DNA of 64,000 nt from Colwellia sp. 75C3. GTDB lineage: Bacteria; Pseudomonadota; Gammaproteobacteria; Enterobacterales; Alteromonadaceae. Shown here piece by piece: positions 9,092 to 20,344 of this stretch. The translations under genes and the position numbers were made by a program. The DNA is taken from assembly GCF_002836255.1 (NCBI RefSeq), contig NZ_PJAU01000047.1, forward strand, positions 124,001 through 188,000, in the 5' to 3' direction. The notes under the pieces are model-generated. The model was not told where the DNA came from. It made no database searches and was given only the letters and a program-made list of their open reading frames with translations. Each line of letters starts with the position of its first letter. Position 1 is the first letter of the stretch.

Positions 9092-10765
9092 ATGTATCGC
9101 AATTTTTTCTCATTAAGTGAATTACCTTTTTCAATATCTCCTGATCCTAAATATTTGTTTATGAGTGATCGCCATAGAGAGGCACTGGCTCATCTAACTT
9201 ATGGTTTAGGTGAGGTTGGCGGTTTTGCGCTATTAACAGGTGAGGTTGGTACCGGTAAAACAACTATTAGTCGTTGTTTAATGGAGCAATTACCTGAAAA
9301 TACCCAAGCGGCTTTTATTTTAAATCCAACACTTTCTAGTAAAGAGCTTTTGGCTACTTTGTGTGATGAATTAAAGATTCGTTATCGAAAAACAGATGCC
9401 AGTTTAAAAACTCTAACCGATAAAATTGCAGAAAAGCTGTTGAAAAATCATGAAAATGATATCAATACCTTATTAATTATTGATGAAGCTCAGCACTTAC
9501 AGCCTGAAGTACTTGAACAATTACGTTTACTTACCAATTTAGAAACGAATACTAAAAAATTATTACAGGTGATTTTGATTGGTCAGCCAGAATTACAGCA
9601 ATTATTGCAGCGTCGTGATTTGCGTCAATTAGCACAGCGTATAACCGCTAGATATCATTTAATGCCGTTAACAAAACAAGAGCTAAGCCAATATATTCAA
9701 CATCGATTAATGGTTGCTGATTGCGCAAGGCCACTTTTTGATAAAGCAGCGTTGAACAAAATACATCAATTTTCTCAAGGCATCCCACGACTTACTAACT
9801 TATTATGCCATAGCGCATTGATGCTGGCGTATAACCAAAATGACAGTGTGGTAAATAAAAAGACGGTTATTGCGGCAGCAGACCGTGCATTAGGAGAAGA
9901 CCTAACTAGTAAACAAGGTCACGGCCATTATAACCGTGCTTTGATGCTTGCTACTGGATTAAGCCTTGCCGCCTTTTTTGCTTTAGCGGGTTTTTGGTGG
10001 GGACAAACGCCGACACCAATTAATGAATTAGTGGTAACTAATCAACAAGAACAAGTGAGTAATACCGAAGAAGAAATAGAACCCGTGCGAGATAAAAAAA
10101 TTATTGCACAAACTGCTGTTTATCCAGAAAAAACGCTTCAAGAAGCGGCTACTTTAGCTAAAGAAGTTGTTACCGAAAAGACGATTAATAATGCTGAAGT
10201 TCAGAATAAAGCGCTGAAGGTGGCAGCTGTAACAAAGACAGTTGATACAAGTAAAACAGATGAGGCGCTAATCGTCAGTGCTGATAAACCAAGGTTAATG
10301 AATAAAACTAGCCAAGCGGTAACTAATACTGATGTGAACTATCAAGTAACTAAAGTTGAAGGTGTTTCCAATGATTTATTAGCTCGTTTTCAAGCGGCAA
10401 TTGATGAGACAGAAACGAACAATAAAGCAACGAATGATTATCAAGGTGACTTTTCTGCTACAGATGAACAATCATCAAATGAGTTAAGTGATGCTAATAC
10501 ATTAGCTTTTGATATGAATGAGGCGGCAAGCATTAAACCATTATCTCAAATGTCACAACAGCTACAAAATGCATTACCTAGCTTACAGTTTGAACAACAT
10601 ATTTATGCATCTGATGGTGAGGGTTGGGTAAAGGTGAATGGTCGTGATCGTTATGAAGGTGATTCGATAGGCGATAACTTGATTGTTGATAAAATATTAC
10701 CTCAGCAAGTTATTCTTTCTTTTCGAGGTGAAAAATTCAGTTTACCCGCATTAACTAACTGGTGA
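9092..10765 (+). CDS. GspA/ExeA-type AAA ATPase fused to GspB/ExeB C-terminal domain
   Basis: From ATG 9092 the protein has 557 residues; the frame is open 31 codons further upstream, but MYRNFFSLSELPFSISPDP is the usual ExeA/MshM beginning. Residues 1-270 are an ExeA-type AAA ATPase: GEVGTGKTTISR (Walker A, near 50) and LLIIDEAQHL (Walker B, near 130). A membrane segment follows (MLATGLSLAAFFALAGFWW, near 290-310), then a long charged, probably periplasmic linker. The last 65 residues (EGWVKVNGRDRYEGDSIG, ending LPALTNW) match the GspB/PulB C-terminal domain. In Aeromonas and Vibrio the GspA-GspB complex helps assemble the type II secretin in the cell wall. Here both parts are one chain; no other secretion genes are nearby. 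The peptidoglycan-binding domain often found in GspA is not evident. Confidence 0.8.
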   Translation: MYRNFFSLSELPFSISPDPKYLFMSDRHREALAHLTYGLGEVGGFALLTGEVGTGKTTISRCLMEQLPENTQAAFILNPTLSSKELLATLCDELKIRYRKTDASLKTLTDKIAEKLLKNHENDINTLLIIDEAQHLQPEVLEQLRLLTNLETNTKKLLQVILIGQPELQQLLQRRDLRQLAQRITARYHLMPLTKQELSQYIQHRLMVADCARPLFDKAALNKIHQFSQGIPRLTNLLCHSALMLAYNQNDSVVNKKTVIAAADRALGEDLTSKQGHGHYNRALMLATGLSLAAFFALAGFWWGQTPTPINELVVTNQQEQVSNTEEEIEPVRDKKIIAQTAVYPEKTLQEAATLAKEVVTEKTINNAEVQNKALKVAAVTKTVDTSKTDEALIVSADKPRLMNKTSQAVTNTDVNYQVTKVEGVSNDLLARFQAAIDETETNNKATNDYQGDFSATDEQSSNELSDANTLAFDMNEAASIKPLSQMSQQLQNALPSLQFEQHIYASDGEGWVKVNGRDRYEGDSIGDNLIVDKILPQQVILSFRGEKFSLPALTNW

Positions 10766-10852
10766 TCCATAAGAGGCTAATCATCTAATAAATAAAAATT
10801 ATTTTCTTATTTTAATACCAAAAATGTATCGTTTCGCGCAAAATTTTAAAAG

Positions 10853-10895
10853 CTAACTAAACTTAAGTCTAACGCCATCATCTCAGTTTAGTTAG
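10853..10895 (+). promoter_or_regulatory. 11-bp inverted repeat overlapping the kinase ribosome-binding region
   Basis: CTAACTAAACT (10853-10863) and AGTTTAGTTAG (10885-10895) are perfect reverse complements with a 21-base spacer. The right arm touches TTAGGA, the only Shine-Dalgarno-like sequence before the ATG at 10909. It could be a protein operator or an RNA hairpin that limits translation. There is no T-tract, so it is not an ordinary terminator. Confidence 0.5.
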
Positions 10896-10908
10896 GACTA
10901 CCAACGTC

Positions 10909-12939
10909 ATGAAACGCCAATCCATATCAACAAGAATTAATATAATTCTTGCCTTTATCTCTGTTGTTATCCTCGTTTTCTCGCTCACTGTCATATACCT
11001 TAGTTCCCAAATTAGTAATGCCACGGAGCGCGTTGCTGATTATGACTTACCTGAGGCGCTAAATACCTTGGCTATGTTGGAAGAGTTAGGTGATATGAAC
11101 TCTAACTTACTGGAGTATTTATTAGGTGAGGAGGAGGAACAGCAGGAATACTTTAGCAATTTTGATGAGTTTATTCGTTTTCGAGAGCTAATCCCTACAA
11201 ATATCAAAGAACAAAATACTATCGAACAGGTAGTTCGTTTAGTTGAAGGCCATAAAAGTAAAGCCATTAGCCAAGTATTTGAGGTTTACTCGCCAGAAAA
11301 AGAGCGTAAAGCAGCGAATGAAATAAATAATTTAATTATTAATGTCGGCAAACCATTAGAAATATTGCTTGATGAAATGAAGGATGAAGAGATAGCGGAT
11401 GTGGGCTCGGCAAACGATCCGCAAGATGTTATCGATGATGATTTACCCGGCGTACGCTTTTATTTAGAACTTGTTGATGAAGCGGGGGATATGCTTGCTG
11501 ATTTAGACAGATTTGTTTTAGATGATACTAATGCTAAAAAGTCATTTTTTAATAATGCCTTACAGTTTGAAACCTATTTAGCGCAGTTAAAGCCGTTAGA
11601 ACAAAAACCACAAGAAATTATTCGTATTAATGAAATTGAGCGCTTATTCGGTGAATTAAAATCGGGTGGTGCTAACATTTTTGAAGAATATCGTACCCAC
11701 AATAAAATATCCGCCACTAAAGCGATTGATGATTTAGAACATCAAACCTTCACCCAGGCAGAAAAAGTACTTGATACCTTGTCAGATAATGCCCGCCGGG
11801 AAGTGAAAAAATCAATGGCTATTCTCTCGAACATATCTAAGAATATCTCCATCGTTTTGATCATCTCTACTTTGCTGATCATTGGCTTAGTGATTAGTAT
11901 GATTATCAATACAAGGCGAACAATTTTTATTCCTCTTGCTCAAGTAACCAATGCGATAGAAAAGCTTCGTAGAGGCGAACGAAATTTTGAGTTAACGACT
12001 TATAATCGTAATGATGAACTAACCGATATTTTATCTAACCTAGAACAATTTCAAATAGAGTTAAGTGAGTTAGATGGATTACGTGATAATCAACAAAAAA
12101 TTCAAGAAGAATTATTAGTTGAACGTGATAATGCCACCCAATCTTATCAACAATTACAAGAAACTCAGGGTAAGTTAATCGCCACCGAAAAAATGGCTTC
12201 ACTAGGTACCTTGGTTGCCGGTGTCGCTCATGAGGTAAATACACCGCTAGGGGTGAGCGTCACTATGGCAAGTACCCTTTCATCTAATATAATGCATTTT
12301 TTAACGGATGTTAAAACGGGTGTATTGAGTCGCTCTAAATTAGAAACCTTTGAAAGTGAGTCGATACAGTCTTTAGCGTTACTGGAAAGTTCACTTCAGC
12401 ACGCAGCCCAACTCATTCACAGTTTTAAACAGGTTGCCGTCGACCAAACAAGCAGTAAACGCAGAGAGTTTAATTTACTCGATACCTTGAATGAAATAAC
12501 ACAAACCTTGCATCATAAAATTAAGCGCACCAATATTCACTATGAAATAGAAGGACCTAAAGATATTTACTTAGATAGCTTCCCCGGGCCTTTAGGGCAG
12601 GTCATCACTAATTTATTTAATAATTCCATGTTACATGGTTTTGATGGCAAAGAAGAGGGCGCAATTAAAATCCGCTTTAACCTCTTAGGTGATGAGGTGC
12701 GATTACTCTTTAGTGATAATGGCGTTGGTGTGAAAGAAGATAGTTTAAAAAAAATATTTGACCCTTTTTTTACCACTAAGTTAGGTAAAGGTGGATCGGG
12801 ACTAGGACTAAATATAGTACATAGCATTATCACCAATTTGATGGGCGGAGATATACATGTTGAAAGCCGTATTGGCACAACGTTTGAAATTAAGCTGCCT
12901 TTAGTCGCACCACATCAGAGGGAAAGTAATCATGAGTGA
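10909..12939 (+). CDS. Membrane sensor histidine kinase (HAMP, HisKA, HATPase)
   Basis: 676 residues. A first membrane segment (about 11-33) and a second (about 303-328, SIVLIISTLLIIGLVISMI) enclose a 270-residue, mostly helical periplasmic sensor region rich in acidic residues. A HAMP linker and coiled coil follow (to about 425). The phosphoacceptor His is in GVAHEVNTPLG, near residue 441. The ATPase domain has NLFNNSMLHG (N box), DNGVG (G1), FDPFFTT (F box) and GKGGSGLGLNIV (G2), so the kinase looks active. The gene overlaps the next gene by eight bases, which makes that response regulator its obvious partner. The signal sensed is unknown. Confidence 0.9.
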   Translation: MKRQSISTRINIILAFISVVILVFSLTVIYLSSQISNATERVADYDLPEALNTLAMLEELGDMNSNLLEYLLGEEEEQQEYFSNFDEFIRFRELIPTNIKEQNTIEQVVRLVEGHKSKAISQVFEVYSPEKERKAANEINNLIINVGKPLEILLDEMKDEEIADVGSANDPQDVIDDDLPGVRFYLELVDEAGDMLADLDRFVLDDTNAKKSFFNNALQFETYLAQLKPLEQKPQEIIRINEIERLFGELKSGGANIFEEYRTHNKISATKAIDDLEHQTFTQAEKVLDTLSDNARREVKKSMAILSNISKNISIVLIISTLLIIGLVISMIINTRRTIFIPLAQVTNAIEKLRRGERNFELTTYNRNDELTDILSNLEQFQIELSELDGLRDNQQKIQEELLVERDNATQSYQQLQETQGKLIATEKMASLGTLVAGVAHEVNTPLGVSVTMASTLSSNIMHFLTDVKTGVLSRSKLETFESESIQSLALLESSLQHAAQLIHSFKQVAVDQTSSKRREFNLLDTLNEITQTLHHKIKRTNIHYEIEGPKDIYLDSFPGPLGQVITNLFNNSMLHGFDGKEEGAIKIRFNLLGDEVRLLFSDNGVGVKEDSLKKIFDPFFTTKLGKGGSGLGLNIVHSIITNLMGGDIHVESRIGTTFEIKLPLVAPHQRESNHE

Positions 12940-15142
12940 TTTTATTTTAAATCTTGTTGATGATGAAGAAGAAGACGAAATCACCAATAGTCAACTTTGG
13001 AAAGTAGCGATTGTTGATGACGAAGCCTCGGTCCATGATGTGACTAAACTGGCTTTATCCAATACAACCATTCAAGGAAAAAAATTAGAGTTTATCAGTG
13101 CCTACTCTGGAGAAGAAGGCTTTACTTTATTGCAGAATAACCCTGATTGCGCAGTGGTATTGCTTGATGTAGTTATGGAGTCGTCAGATGCTGGTCTGCT
13201 TTTAGCTCAACGTATTCGCAGTGAACTCAAGCAAACCAATTTACAAATTATTTTACGAACAGGTCAGCCTGGTTATGCCCCAGAAGAAGATATTATATCA
13301 AAATACGAAATAAATGATTATAAGACCAAAAGTGAATTAACCCGTGATAAGTTGTTCACGTCTCTGGCTACCGCGATTCGTTCTTTCAGTCACTTAGAAG
13401 CACTGGAAAGTAGTAAAGAAGGTTTGAGAAATGTCATCAATGCCTCAGCAAACTTAATGAAAGAGCGATCTATTCATGAATTTGCCAGTGGTGTGTTACA
13501 ACAAATTAATGCTTTATTTAATTTATCTGCGCAAGGGATTTTCTGTGTATCGCAACGTCCGTTTAAAGGACCTCATGAATTTAAGAGTAGTACCACAAAC
13601 TCATTTTTAGTCGTTGCCGCTACTCCAGAATATAATGACATTTATGGGAAAGATATCCATGATATTTCCTCTGGTATTGCTGCAAATATTGCTCAGCGAG
13701 CACTAGCAGATAAAAAACATGTTTTAGAGGCAAACTTTACCGCACTATATTTGAGTACGCCGTCTAAGTGGCAGGGCGTTGTCGTTATCGAAGGCGGGTT
13801 AAATTTAAGTGAGGTCGATGAAGAGTTATTAAAAGTATTTTGTTTAAATATTGCCGTTGGTTTAGAGAATGCAAAATACTTTAGTCACCTTAATCGCTCT
13901 GCTTATTATGATAAATTGACTGATTTATATAATAGAGAAGGCTTAGTACAATTTTCAGCAGGTATAAATACGCAAGCTGATCAATCAGTGAGTTTATATA
14001 TCATTGATATAGACTACTTTCATGATATTACCGATAGCTTAGGTTATGAGTTTTCTAATGATGTTTTGCTGGCAATGACCTCTACCTTAAAACGTATTTT
14101 TAATGAAAAGGCCAGTATAGCGCGATTACATTCTGATGTTTTTGCCGTATTGGTTGCCGATTCTACTTGGACATTAAACAACTTAATCGCTGAATGTTCG
14201 CGTCCGTTTATGCTCGCGGGAAATTCTATGCGTTTAGGGGTTTCTTTAGGTGAATCGCACAGTGAGGCTAAACAAGAAAACTTGGATATTGAGTTACTGT
14301 TACGTCAGGCTAAAATGGCATTAAAGGTTGCTAAAGAAAGTAAACGAGGTATGGCACAGGCGTTTGAACCACAGTTTGAAAAAGATACCTTAAGTCGTCG
14401 GAATATATTGGCAGAATTTAGAAATGCGCTGGTGCAGGAAGAGTTGTTTTTAGTGCTACAACCTAAAACATCGATGTCTTCTGGCGACGTTGTCGGTTAT
14501 GAAGCATTAGTACGTTGGCAGCATCCAGATAAGGGCATAATTCCTCCTAACGCTTTTATTCCTATTGTAGAGCAAGCAGGACTATATTTTGAGCTAGATA
14601 TGTACGTATTTAGGCATTCTTTAAATATTATCAAAAACTATCCTCAAATCAATAAACCGATATCAGTGAATGTTTCTGCCAATTCTTTACATCATAATGA
14701 ATTTATTGACGAGCTAAAAGCTATCATCAAAGAGGAGCAAGCTGACTTAACAAACATAGAGTTAGAGATCACAGAAAATGCGTTAATCCGCAGTGATATG
14801 GCTATTCAACATTTAAATGCATTAAAAGATTTAGGTTTTACCCTTTGTCTTGATGACTTTGGTGCAGGTTATTCATCCTTGGCATATCTAGTGAAATTAC
14901 CCCTTGATGTTATTAAAATTGATCGGGCGTTTATTAGTTATATTACTGAAGATAAAAGATCCTTAGTATTACTTAAAGGCATGCTGCAAATTTGTCATGA
15001 TTTAAATAAAAAGGTTGTGGTTGAAGGGGTAGAAACGCAAGAACAAGTTGATTTATTAACTCAGTACGATGTCGATGTAGCGCAAGGTTTTTTCTATTTT
15101 AAACCTATGTCCATTGAAGATATTTTAAAGAAAGCATTGTGA
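12932..15142 (+). CDS. Response regulator with DUF3369, degenerate GGDEF and intact EAL domains
   Basis: 736 residues, translationally coupled to the kinase. An N-terminal receiver (about 20-150) has the acidic pair VDDE and the phosphoacceptor Asp in VVLLDVVME near residue 78. A DUF3369 segment follows (about 160-330). The diguanylate cyclase-like domain (about 335-475) reads HSDVF where GGDEF is expected, so it should not make c-di-GMP. The EAL domain (about 485-730) keeps EALVRW, SVNVSAN, LEITE, DDFGAGYSS and VVEGVET, the residues needed for c-di-GMP hydrolysis. The predicted output is a phosphorylation-controlled c-di-GMP phosphodiesterase, with the GGDEF part perhaps binding GTP as a regulatory domain. 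Confidence 0.9.
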   Translation: MSDFILNLVDDEEEDEITNSQLWKVAIVDDEASVHDVTKLALSNTTIQGKKLEFISAYSGEEGFTLLQNNPDCAVVLLDVVMESSDAGLLLAQRIRSELKQTNLQIILRTGQPGYAPEEDIISKYEINDYKTKSELTRDKLFTSLATAIRSFSHLEALESSKEGLRNVINASANLMKERSIHEFASGVLQQINALFNLSAQGIFCVSQRPFKGPHEFKSSTTNSFLVVAATPEYNDIYGKDIHDISSGIAANIAQRALADKKHVLEANFTALYLSTPSKWQGVVVIEGGLNLSEVDEELLKVFCLNIAVGLENAKYFSHLNRSAYYDKLTDLYNREGLVQFSAGINTQADQSVSLYIIDIDYFHDITDSLGYEFSNDVLLAMTSTLKRIFNEKASIARLHSDVFAVLVADSTWTLNNLIAECSRPFMLAGNSMRLGVSLGESHSEAKQENLDIELLLRQAKMALKVAKESKRGMAQAFEPQFEKDTLSRRNILAEFRNALVQEELFLVLQPKTSMSSGDVVGYEALVRWQHPDKGIIPPNAFIPIVEQAGLYFELDMYVFRHSLNIIKNYPQINKPISVNVSANSLHHNEFIDELKAIIKEEQADLTNIELEITENALIRSDMAIQHLNALKDLGFTLCLDDFGAGYSSLAYLVKLPLDVIKIDRAFISYITEDKRSLVLLKGMLQICHDLNKKVVVEGVETQEQVDLLTQYDVDVAQGFFYFKPMSIEDILKKAL

Positions 15143-15151
15143 TTATTAGCT

Positions 15152-15194
15152 AAAAAAATGCCCCGGTAAGTGAGTACTTATCGGGGCTTTTTAA
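15152..15194. terminator. Bidirectional terminator between the EAL regulator and leuD
   Basis: GCCCCGGTAAGT pairs with ACTTATCGGGGC around GAGT, with TAAAAAAAT on the left and TTTTTAATT on the right. It can end both the rightward kinase-regulator operon and the leftward leu operon. Confidence 0.85.
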
Positions 15195-15222
15195 TTATGT
15201 TATCGCGTAACGATAGAATAAT

Positions 15223-15819
15223 TTATTGCCAAGCAGGCATTTTCGCTTCAAAGGCTTTAATCGTATCAAGCTTATCTAACGTCCAACCGACACTATCGAC
15301 ACCATTTTCTAAGCTATATTGTTGAAATTCATTCAAGCTAAACTTAAAAGATAATTCGCCACAAGTAACGGTATTATTTGGTAAATCAACGGTAAGTGTT
15401 AATTGAGCATCAGGAGATAGTTTAAATAATTGCTCTATCTCTGCTTCGCTTAATTTAATTGGTAAAAGACCCACGTTGATACAGTTCCCGTAAAAAATAT
15501 CAGCAAAACTTGACGCTAGAATAACTTTAAAACCATATTCTTGTAGGGCCCAAGGTGCGTGCTCACGACTTGAACCACAACCAAAGTTTTCACCGGCTAA
15601 TAAGATACTTGCGCCTTTATATTCTGGCTTGTTGATAACAAAGTCAGGATTTTCCTGCGTGCCATCATGATCTAAGTAGCGGCTATCGTGAAACAAGTGC
15701 ACGCCAAACCCTACGCGTTCAGTTTTTTGTAAAAACTGCTTAGGGATGATTTGATCGGTATCGACGTTTGCAACATCTAATGGCACAACCAAACCTGTAT
15801 GTGTGTTAAATTTTTCCAT
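15223..15819 (-). CDS. leuD: 3-isopropylmalate dehydratase small subunit
   Basis: 198 residues (E. coli 201). With LeuC it forms the dehydratase that isomerises 2-isopropylmalate to 3-isopropylmalate in leucine synthesis. The aconitase swivel-domain signature is present: [12 protein letters not shown] near 20-31, [17 protein letters not shown] near 76-92, and [17 protein letters not shown]. It is the last gene of the leuABCD operon, separated from leuC by 132 bases that carry a palindromic repeat, and followed by a bidirectional terminator. Its start is preceded by AAGGAAAAGAAA on the coding strand. Confidence 0.95.
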   Translation of the reverse strand: MEKFNTHTGLVVPLDVANVDTDQIIPKQFLQKTERVGFGVHLFHDSRYLDHDGTQENPDFVINKPEYKGASILLAGENFGCGSSREHAPWALQEYGFKVILASSFADIFYGNCINVGLLPIKLSEAEIEQLFKLSPDAQLTLTVDLPNNTVTCGELSFKFSLNEFQQYSLENGVDSVGWTLDKLDTIKAFEAKMPAWQ

Positions 15820-15839
15820 TTTCTTTTCCTTACCTTACC

Positions 15840-15921
15840 GTAGGCGGCTTTACTTTCAACAAAAGTGTTCGCGCTAGGGGGGTTAATTTTATCTGCAAAG
15901 CGCGATTAAAATCACGCCTAC
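15840..15921. repeat. Palindromic intergenic repeat between leuC and leuD
   Basis: The element opens with GTAGGCG and closes with CGCCTAC, and contains GTTCGCGCT and AAGCGCG inside. These are the same building blocks as the perfect palindrome at 18494-18548, so this is probably a longer, imperfect member of the same family. It may affect leuD expression. Confidence 0.5.
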
Positions 15922-15951
15922 ATGAATTAATTACCTAAAACAGGTCCATCG

Positions 15952-17367
15952 TTACGCGTTTAAATCAACAAAGTGACCAGTGATAGCTGCGGCGGCAGCC
16001 ATTTCAGGGCTCACTAGGTGAGTACGACTACCACGACCTTGGCGACCTTCAAAGTTACGGTTACTGGTTGATGCACAACGATCACCTTCTTCAAGGACAT
16101 CATCATTCATACCCAAACACATTGAGCAACCTGGTAAACGCCATTCAAAACCAGCATCGGTGAATATTTTATCTAAACCTTCACTTTCTGCCTGTTCTTT
16201 AACGCGATATGAGCCAGGAACGATAATGGCATCAATAGTATCGACTACTTGCTGTCCTTCATACTTTTGAACAACACCTGCAGCGGCGCGTAAATCTTCA
16301 ATGCGTGAGTTAGTACAAGAGCCAATAAATACTTTGTTCACTTGAATATCTGTCATTTTAGTACCGGCAGTTAAGTCCATGTACTTCAGTGCATTAATAC
16401 AAGACTCTTTCTCAACTGGGTCACTGAAGTCTTCAGGTGAAGGCACAATGCCGTCGACACTAATAACTTGGCCCGGGTTTGTGCCCCAAGTGACTTGTGC
16501 TTTAATATCTTTTGCTTCAAGTGTTAATACGGCATCAAATGTTGCATCAGTATCAGATTTTAAGTTGGTCCAATCAATAACAGCTTGCTCAAATACGTCA
16601 CCTTTCGGGGCGTACTCTTTACCTTCTACATAATCAAAAGTTGTTTGGTCCGGTGCAATTAAACCTGCTTTTGCGCCAAATTCGATGCTCATATTACACA
16701 CTGTCATGCGCTCTTCCATACTTAGCGCTTCGATAGCTTCGCCACAGTATTCAACTACATAACCTGTTGCGCCAGCACTACCTGTTTTACCGATAATGGC
16801 TAAGATAATATCTTTGGCACTAATACCGGCACCGACATGACCTTTAACTTCAATTTTCATCGTTTTTGCTTTATTTTGACGTAAAGTCTGTGTCGCAAAA
16901 ACATGTTCTACTTCAGAGGTGCCAATACCAAACGCAAGGGCACCAAATGCACCGTGGGTTGCGGTATGTGAGTCACCACAAACAATAATAGTACCAGGTA
17001 ATGTTAAACCTAGTTCAGGCCCAATAACATGTGCAATGCCTTGGTTTTTATGACCCATATCAAAAAGTTCGATACCAAAGTCTTTACAGTTAATGGCCAA
17101 CGCACGTAATTGGTTGGCAGCGCCTTCACCGGCAGCATCAATTTTAATTGAACGCGTTGAAATATTATGATCCATGGTCGCAATAGTACGTTCAGGATGA
17201 CGTACTGGGCGGTTATGAAAACGTAAATTTGCAAAAGCTTGTGGAGAGGTCACTTCATGGATTAAATGACGGTCAACATACAATAATGGTGTTTCACCTT
17301 TAGCTTCTTCAACTAAGTGAGTTTGCCATAACTTTTCATACATGGTTTGCGGGCTAGTTATTGTCAT
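15952..17367 (-). CDS. leuC: 3-isopropylmalate dehydratase large subunit
   Basis: From ATG 17367 the protein has 471 residues (E. coli 466) and begins [14 protein letters not shown]. The open frame extends upstream into leuB but the family start is here, one base beyond the leuB stop. Aconitase-type signatures are intact: [22 protein letters not shown], the iron-sulphur cluster cysteines in [15 protein letters not shown] and in GCSMCLGMN, and the C-terminal [12 protein letters not shown]. It carries the [4Fe-4S] active site and works with LeuD. It belongs to the leuABCD operon, and its ribosome-binding site (AGAGAG) lies inside the end of leuB. Confidence 0.96.
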   Translation of the reverse strand: MTITSPQTMYEKLWQTHLVEEAKGETPLLYVDRHLIHEVTSPQAFANLRFHNRPVRHPERTIATMDHNISTRSIKIDAAGEGAANQLRALAINCKDFGIELFDMGHKNQGIAHVIGPELGLTLPGTIIVCGDSHTATHGAFGALAFGIGTSEVEHVFATQTLRQNKAKTMKIEVKGHVGAGISAKDIILAIIGKTGSAGATGYVVEYCGEAIEALSMEERMTVCNMSIEFGAKAGLIAPDQTTFDYVEGKEYAPKGDVFEQAVIDWTNLKSDTDATFDAVLTLEAKDIKAQVTWGTNPGQVISVDGIVPSPEDFSDPVEKESCINALKYMDLTAGTKMTDIQVNKVFIGSCTNSRIEDLRAAAGVVQKYEGQQVVDTIDAIIVPGSYRVKEQAESEGLDKIFTDAGFEWRLPGCSMCLGMNDDVLEEGDRCASTSNRNFEGRQGRGSRTHLVSPEMAAAAAITGHFVDLNA

Positions 17368-17368
17368 C

Positions 17369-18548
<1,180 letters not shown>

Positions 18549-18605
18549 TTTATTTATGATGAAGACGAGATGTTAATCGCGTTATGTTTATTATTACTTG
18601 CCGGT

Positions 18606-20195
18606 TTATTTGTCTGCTTTTAACTGCGCAATTGTCATCGCTCTATGGATGCTGTTTAGTGCATTAATTAATGCTTGTCCTGACGCTTCAATAACATCAG
18701 TTTCTAGACCGTAACCATGGAAATTTCTTCCTTGCCAAGTGATCACTAAATCGGCTTGGCCTAAACCGTCTTCACCTGAGCCTTTGTTTGATATTTTGTA
18801 ATCACTGACTTCAAACTCTATATCAACACTTTGTTTAATTGCTTGATAAAGCGCATCAACTGGACCATTACCTGTGGCTGCGTGAACCTTAGTATTTTCT
18901 TTATCTTCTGTTACATCACCGGAGATAAGCTTAATACTAGCGGTAGAAAACTCGCCATCACCACACTGCACATTAATAGTGTCTAATTGGAAAAAGTCTT
19001 TTAAATCTTTTTGTTGTAACTTGAAGACTAACGCTTCTAAATCATCATCAAATACTTGACCTTTTTTATCCGCCAAAGTTAAAAAATCTGCGTATAGTTC
19101 TTCAATATCATATTCACTTTCTTGATAACCTAAGCTTTCCATACGGTGTTTAATCACATGACGACCGCTTCGAGAAGTAAGGTTTAATTTTGTTTTAGCG
19201 ATACCGACACTTTCAGGTGTCATGATTTCATAAGTATTACTGGCTTTTAACATGCCATCTTGATGAATACCTGACGAGTGACTAAAAGCATTACCGCCAA
19301 CAATAGCCTTGTTTAATTGCACAGGCATATTACAGACGGTGCTTACTAACTTTGATACGCGTGCTATTTCTTGATGATTGATATTGGTTTTTACACCTAA
19401 CAAGGCTTGGCGAGTTTGCATGATCATCGCAACTTCTTCTAACGAGCAGTTACCCGCACGTTCGCCAATACCGTTGATAGTACATTCAATTTGACGGGCA
19501 CCGGCTTGAACTGCTGCCATAGAGTTAGCAACAGCTAAACCTAAATCGTTATGACAATGAACAGAAATTATCGCTTGATCAATATTAGGTACGCGATTAA
19601 ACAAGTCAGTAATGATGCCTTGGAATTCAAAGGGCAGGGTATAACCTACGGTATCAGGAATATTTACTGTAGTAGCGCCAGCTTTAATCGCACTTTCAAC
19701 CATGCGACATAAATTATCAATAGGAGTACGACCAGCATCTTCACAAGAAAATTCAACGTCATCAGTGAATTTTCTTGCGTGTTTAACAGCATGTACTGCC
19801 ATTGCTTCTACATCGCTAAACTCTTTACGTAATTTTTGTTTAACGTGAACATCAGAGGTTGAAATAAAGGTATGAATACGAAATTGGTCAGCAACCTTTA
19901 ATGCTTGTGCACAGGCATCGATATCTCCTTCTACAGCGCGGGCTAAGCCACATACACGTGCATTTTTAACTGTGCGGGCAATTTGTTGAACTGATTCGAA
20001 ATCACCAGGAGAAGAAACAGGAAAACCGACTTCCATTACATCTACCCCTAAACGTTCAATCGCCAAGGCTATTTGCAGTTTTTCATGGACCGATAAGCTG
20101 GCATTCAATGCTTGTTCACCATCACGTAAGGTGGTATCAAAAATTATAACTTGGTCATTGTTCACTTTATTGCTAGAAGCGTGTGGGTTGCTCAT
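18606..20195 (-). CDS. leuA: 2-isopropylmalate synthase
   Basis: 529 residues (E. coli 523). It condenses 2-oxoisovalerate with acetyl-CoA, the first committed step of leucine synthesis. The TIM-barrel signatures are clear: [19 protein letters not shown] near 18-36, [11 protein letters not shown], and [25 protein letters not shown] with metal-binding His residues. The C-terminal region (from about 395) is the LeuA allosteric domain, with the [10 protein letters not shown] and [14 protein letters not shown] segment, so leucine feedback inhibition is expected. It is the first structural gene of the operon, behind the leader peptide and attenuator. Confidence 0.97.
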   Translation of the reverse strand: MSNPHASSNKVNNDQVIIFDTTLRDGEQALNASLSVHEKLQIALAIERLGVDVMEVGFPVSSPGDFESVQQIARTVKNARVCGLARAVEGDIDACAQALKVADQFRIHTFISTSDVHVKQKLRKEFSDVEAMAVHAVKHARKFTDDVEFSCEDAGRTPIDNLCRMVESAIKAGATTVNIPDTVGYTLPFEFQGIITDLFNRVPNIDQAIISVHCHNDLGLAVANSMAAVQAGARQIECTINGIGERAGNCSLEEVAMIMQTRQALLGVKTNINHQEIARVSKLVSTVCNMPVQLNKAIVGGNAFSHSSGIHQDGMLKASNTYEIMTPESVGIAKTKLNLTSRSGRHVIKHRMESLGYQESEYDIEELYADFLTLADKKGQVFDDDLEALVFKLQQKDLKDFFQLDTINVQCGDGEFSTASIKLISGDVTEDKENTKVHAATGNGPVDALYQAIKQSVDIEFEVSDYKISNKGSGEDGLGQADLVITWQGRNFHGYGLETDVIEASGQALINALNSIHRAMTIAQLKADK

Positions 20196-20260
20196 ATGTG
20201 CCTGTCCTTTAAATCTTTGCTGATGTCAGTGGTTCAATTATCACTATTAACTGCGGACAT

Positions 20261-20290
20261 AAAAAAACCCGCGATTGTTAGCGCGGGTTT
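20261..20290 (-). terminator. Leucine attenuator terminator
   Basis: Read on the coding strand, AACCCGCG pairs with CGCGGGTT around CTAACAAT and is followed by a run of T. It lies between the leader peptide stop (20345) and leuA (20195), the expected place for an attenuator. Confidence 0.85.
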
Positions 20291-20344
20291 TATTTTATTT
20301 CTACTTAGTTCTCAATATTTAAACTTTTGAAGAAGCAACAAAAC

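Noticed and set aside
12932..15142. Active diguanylate cyclase
   Set aside because: The GGDEF position reads HSDVF, so c-di-GMP synthesis is not expected; only the EAL part is intact.
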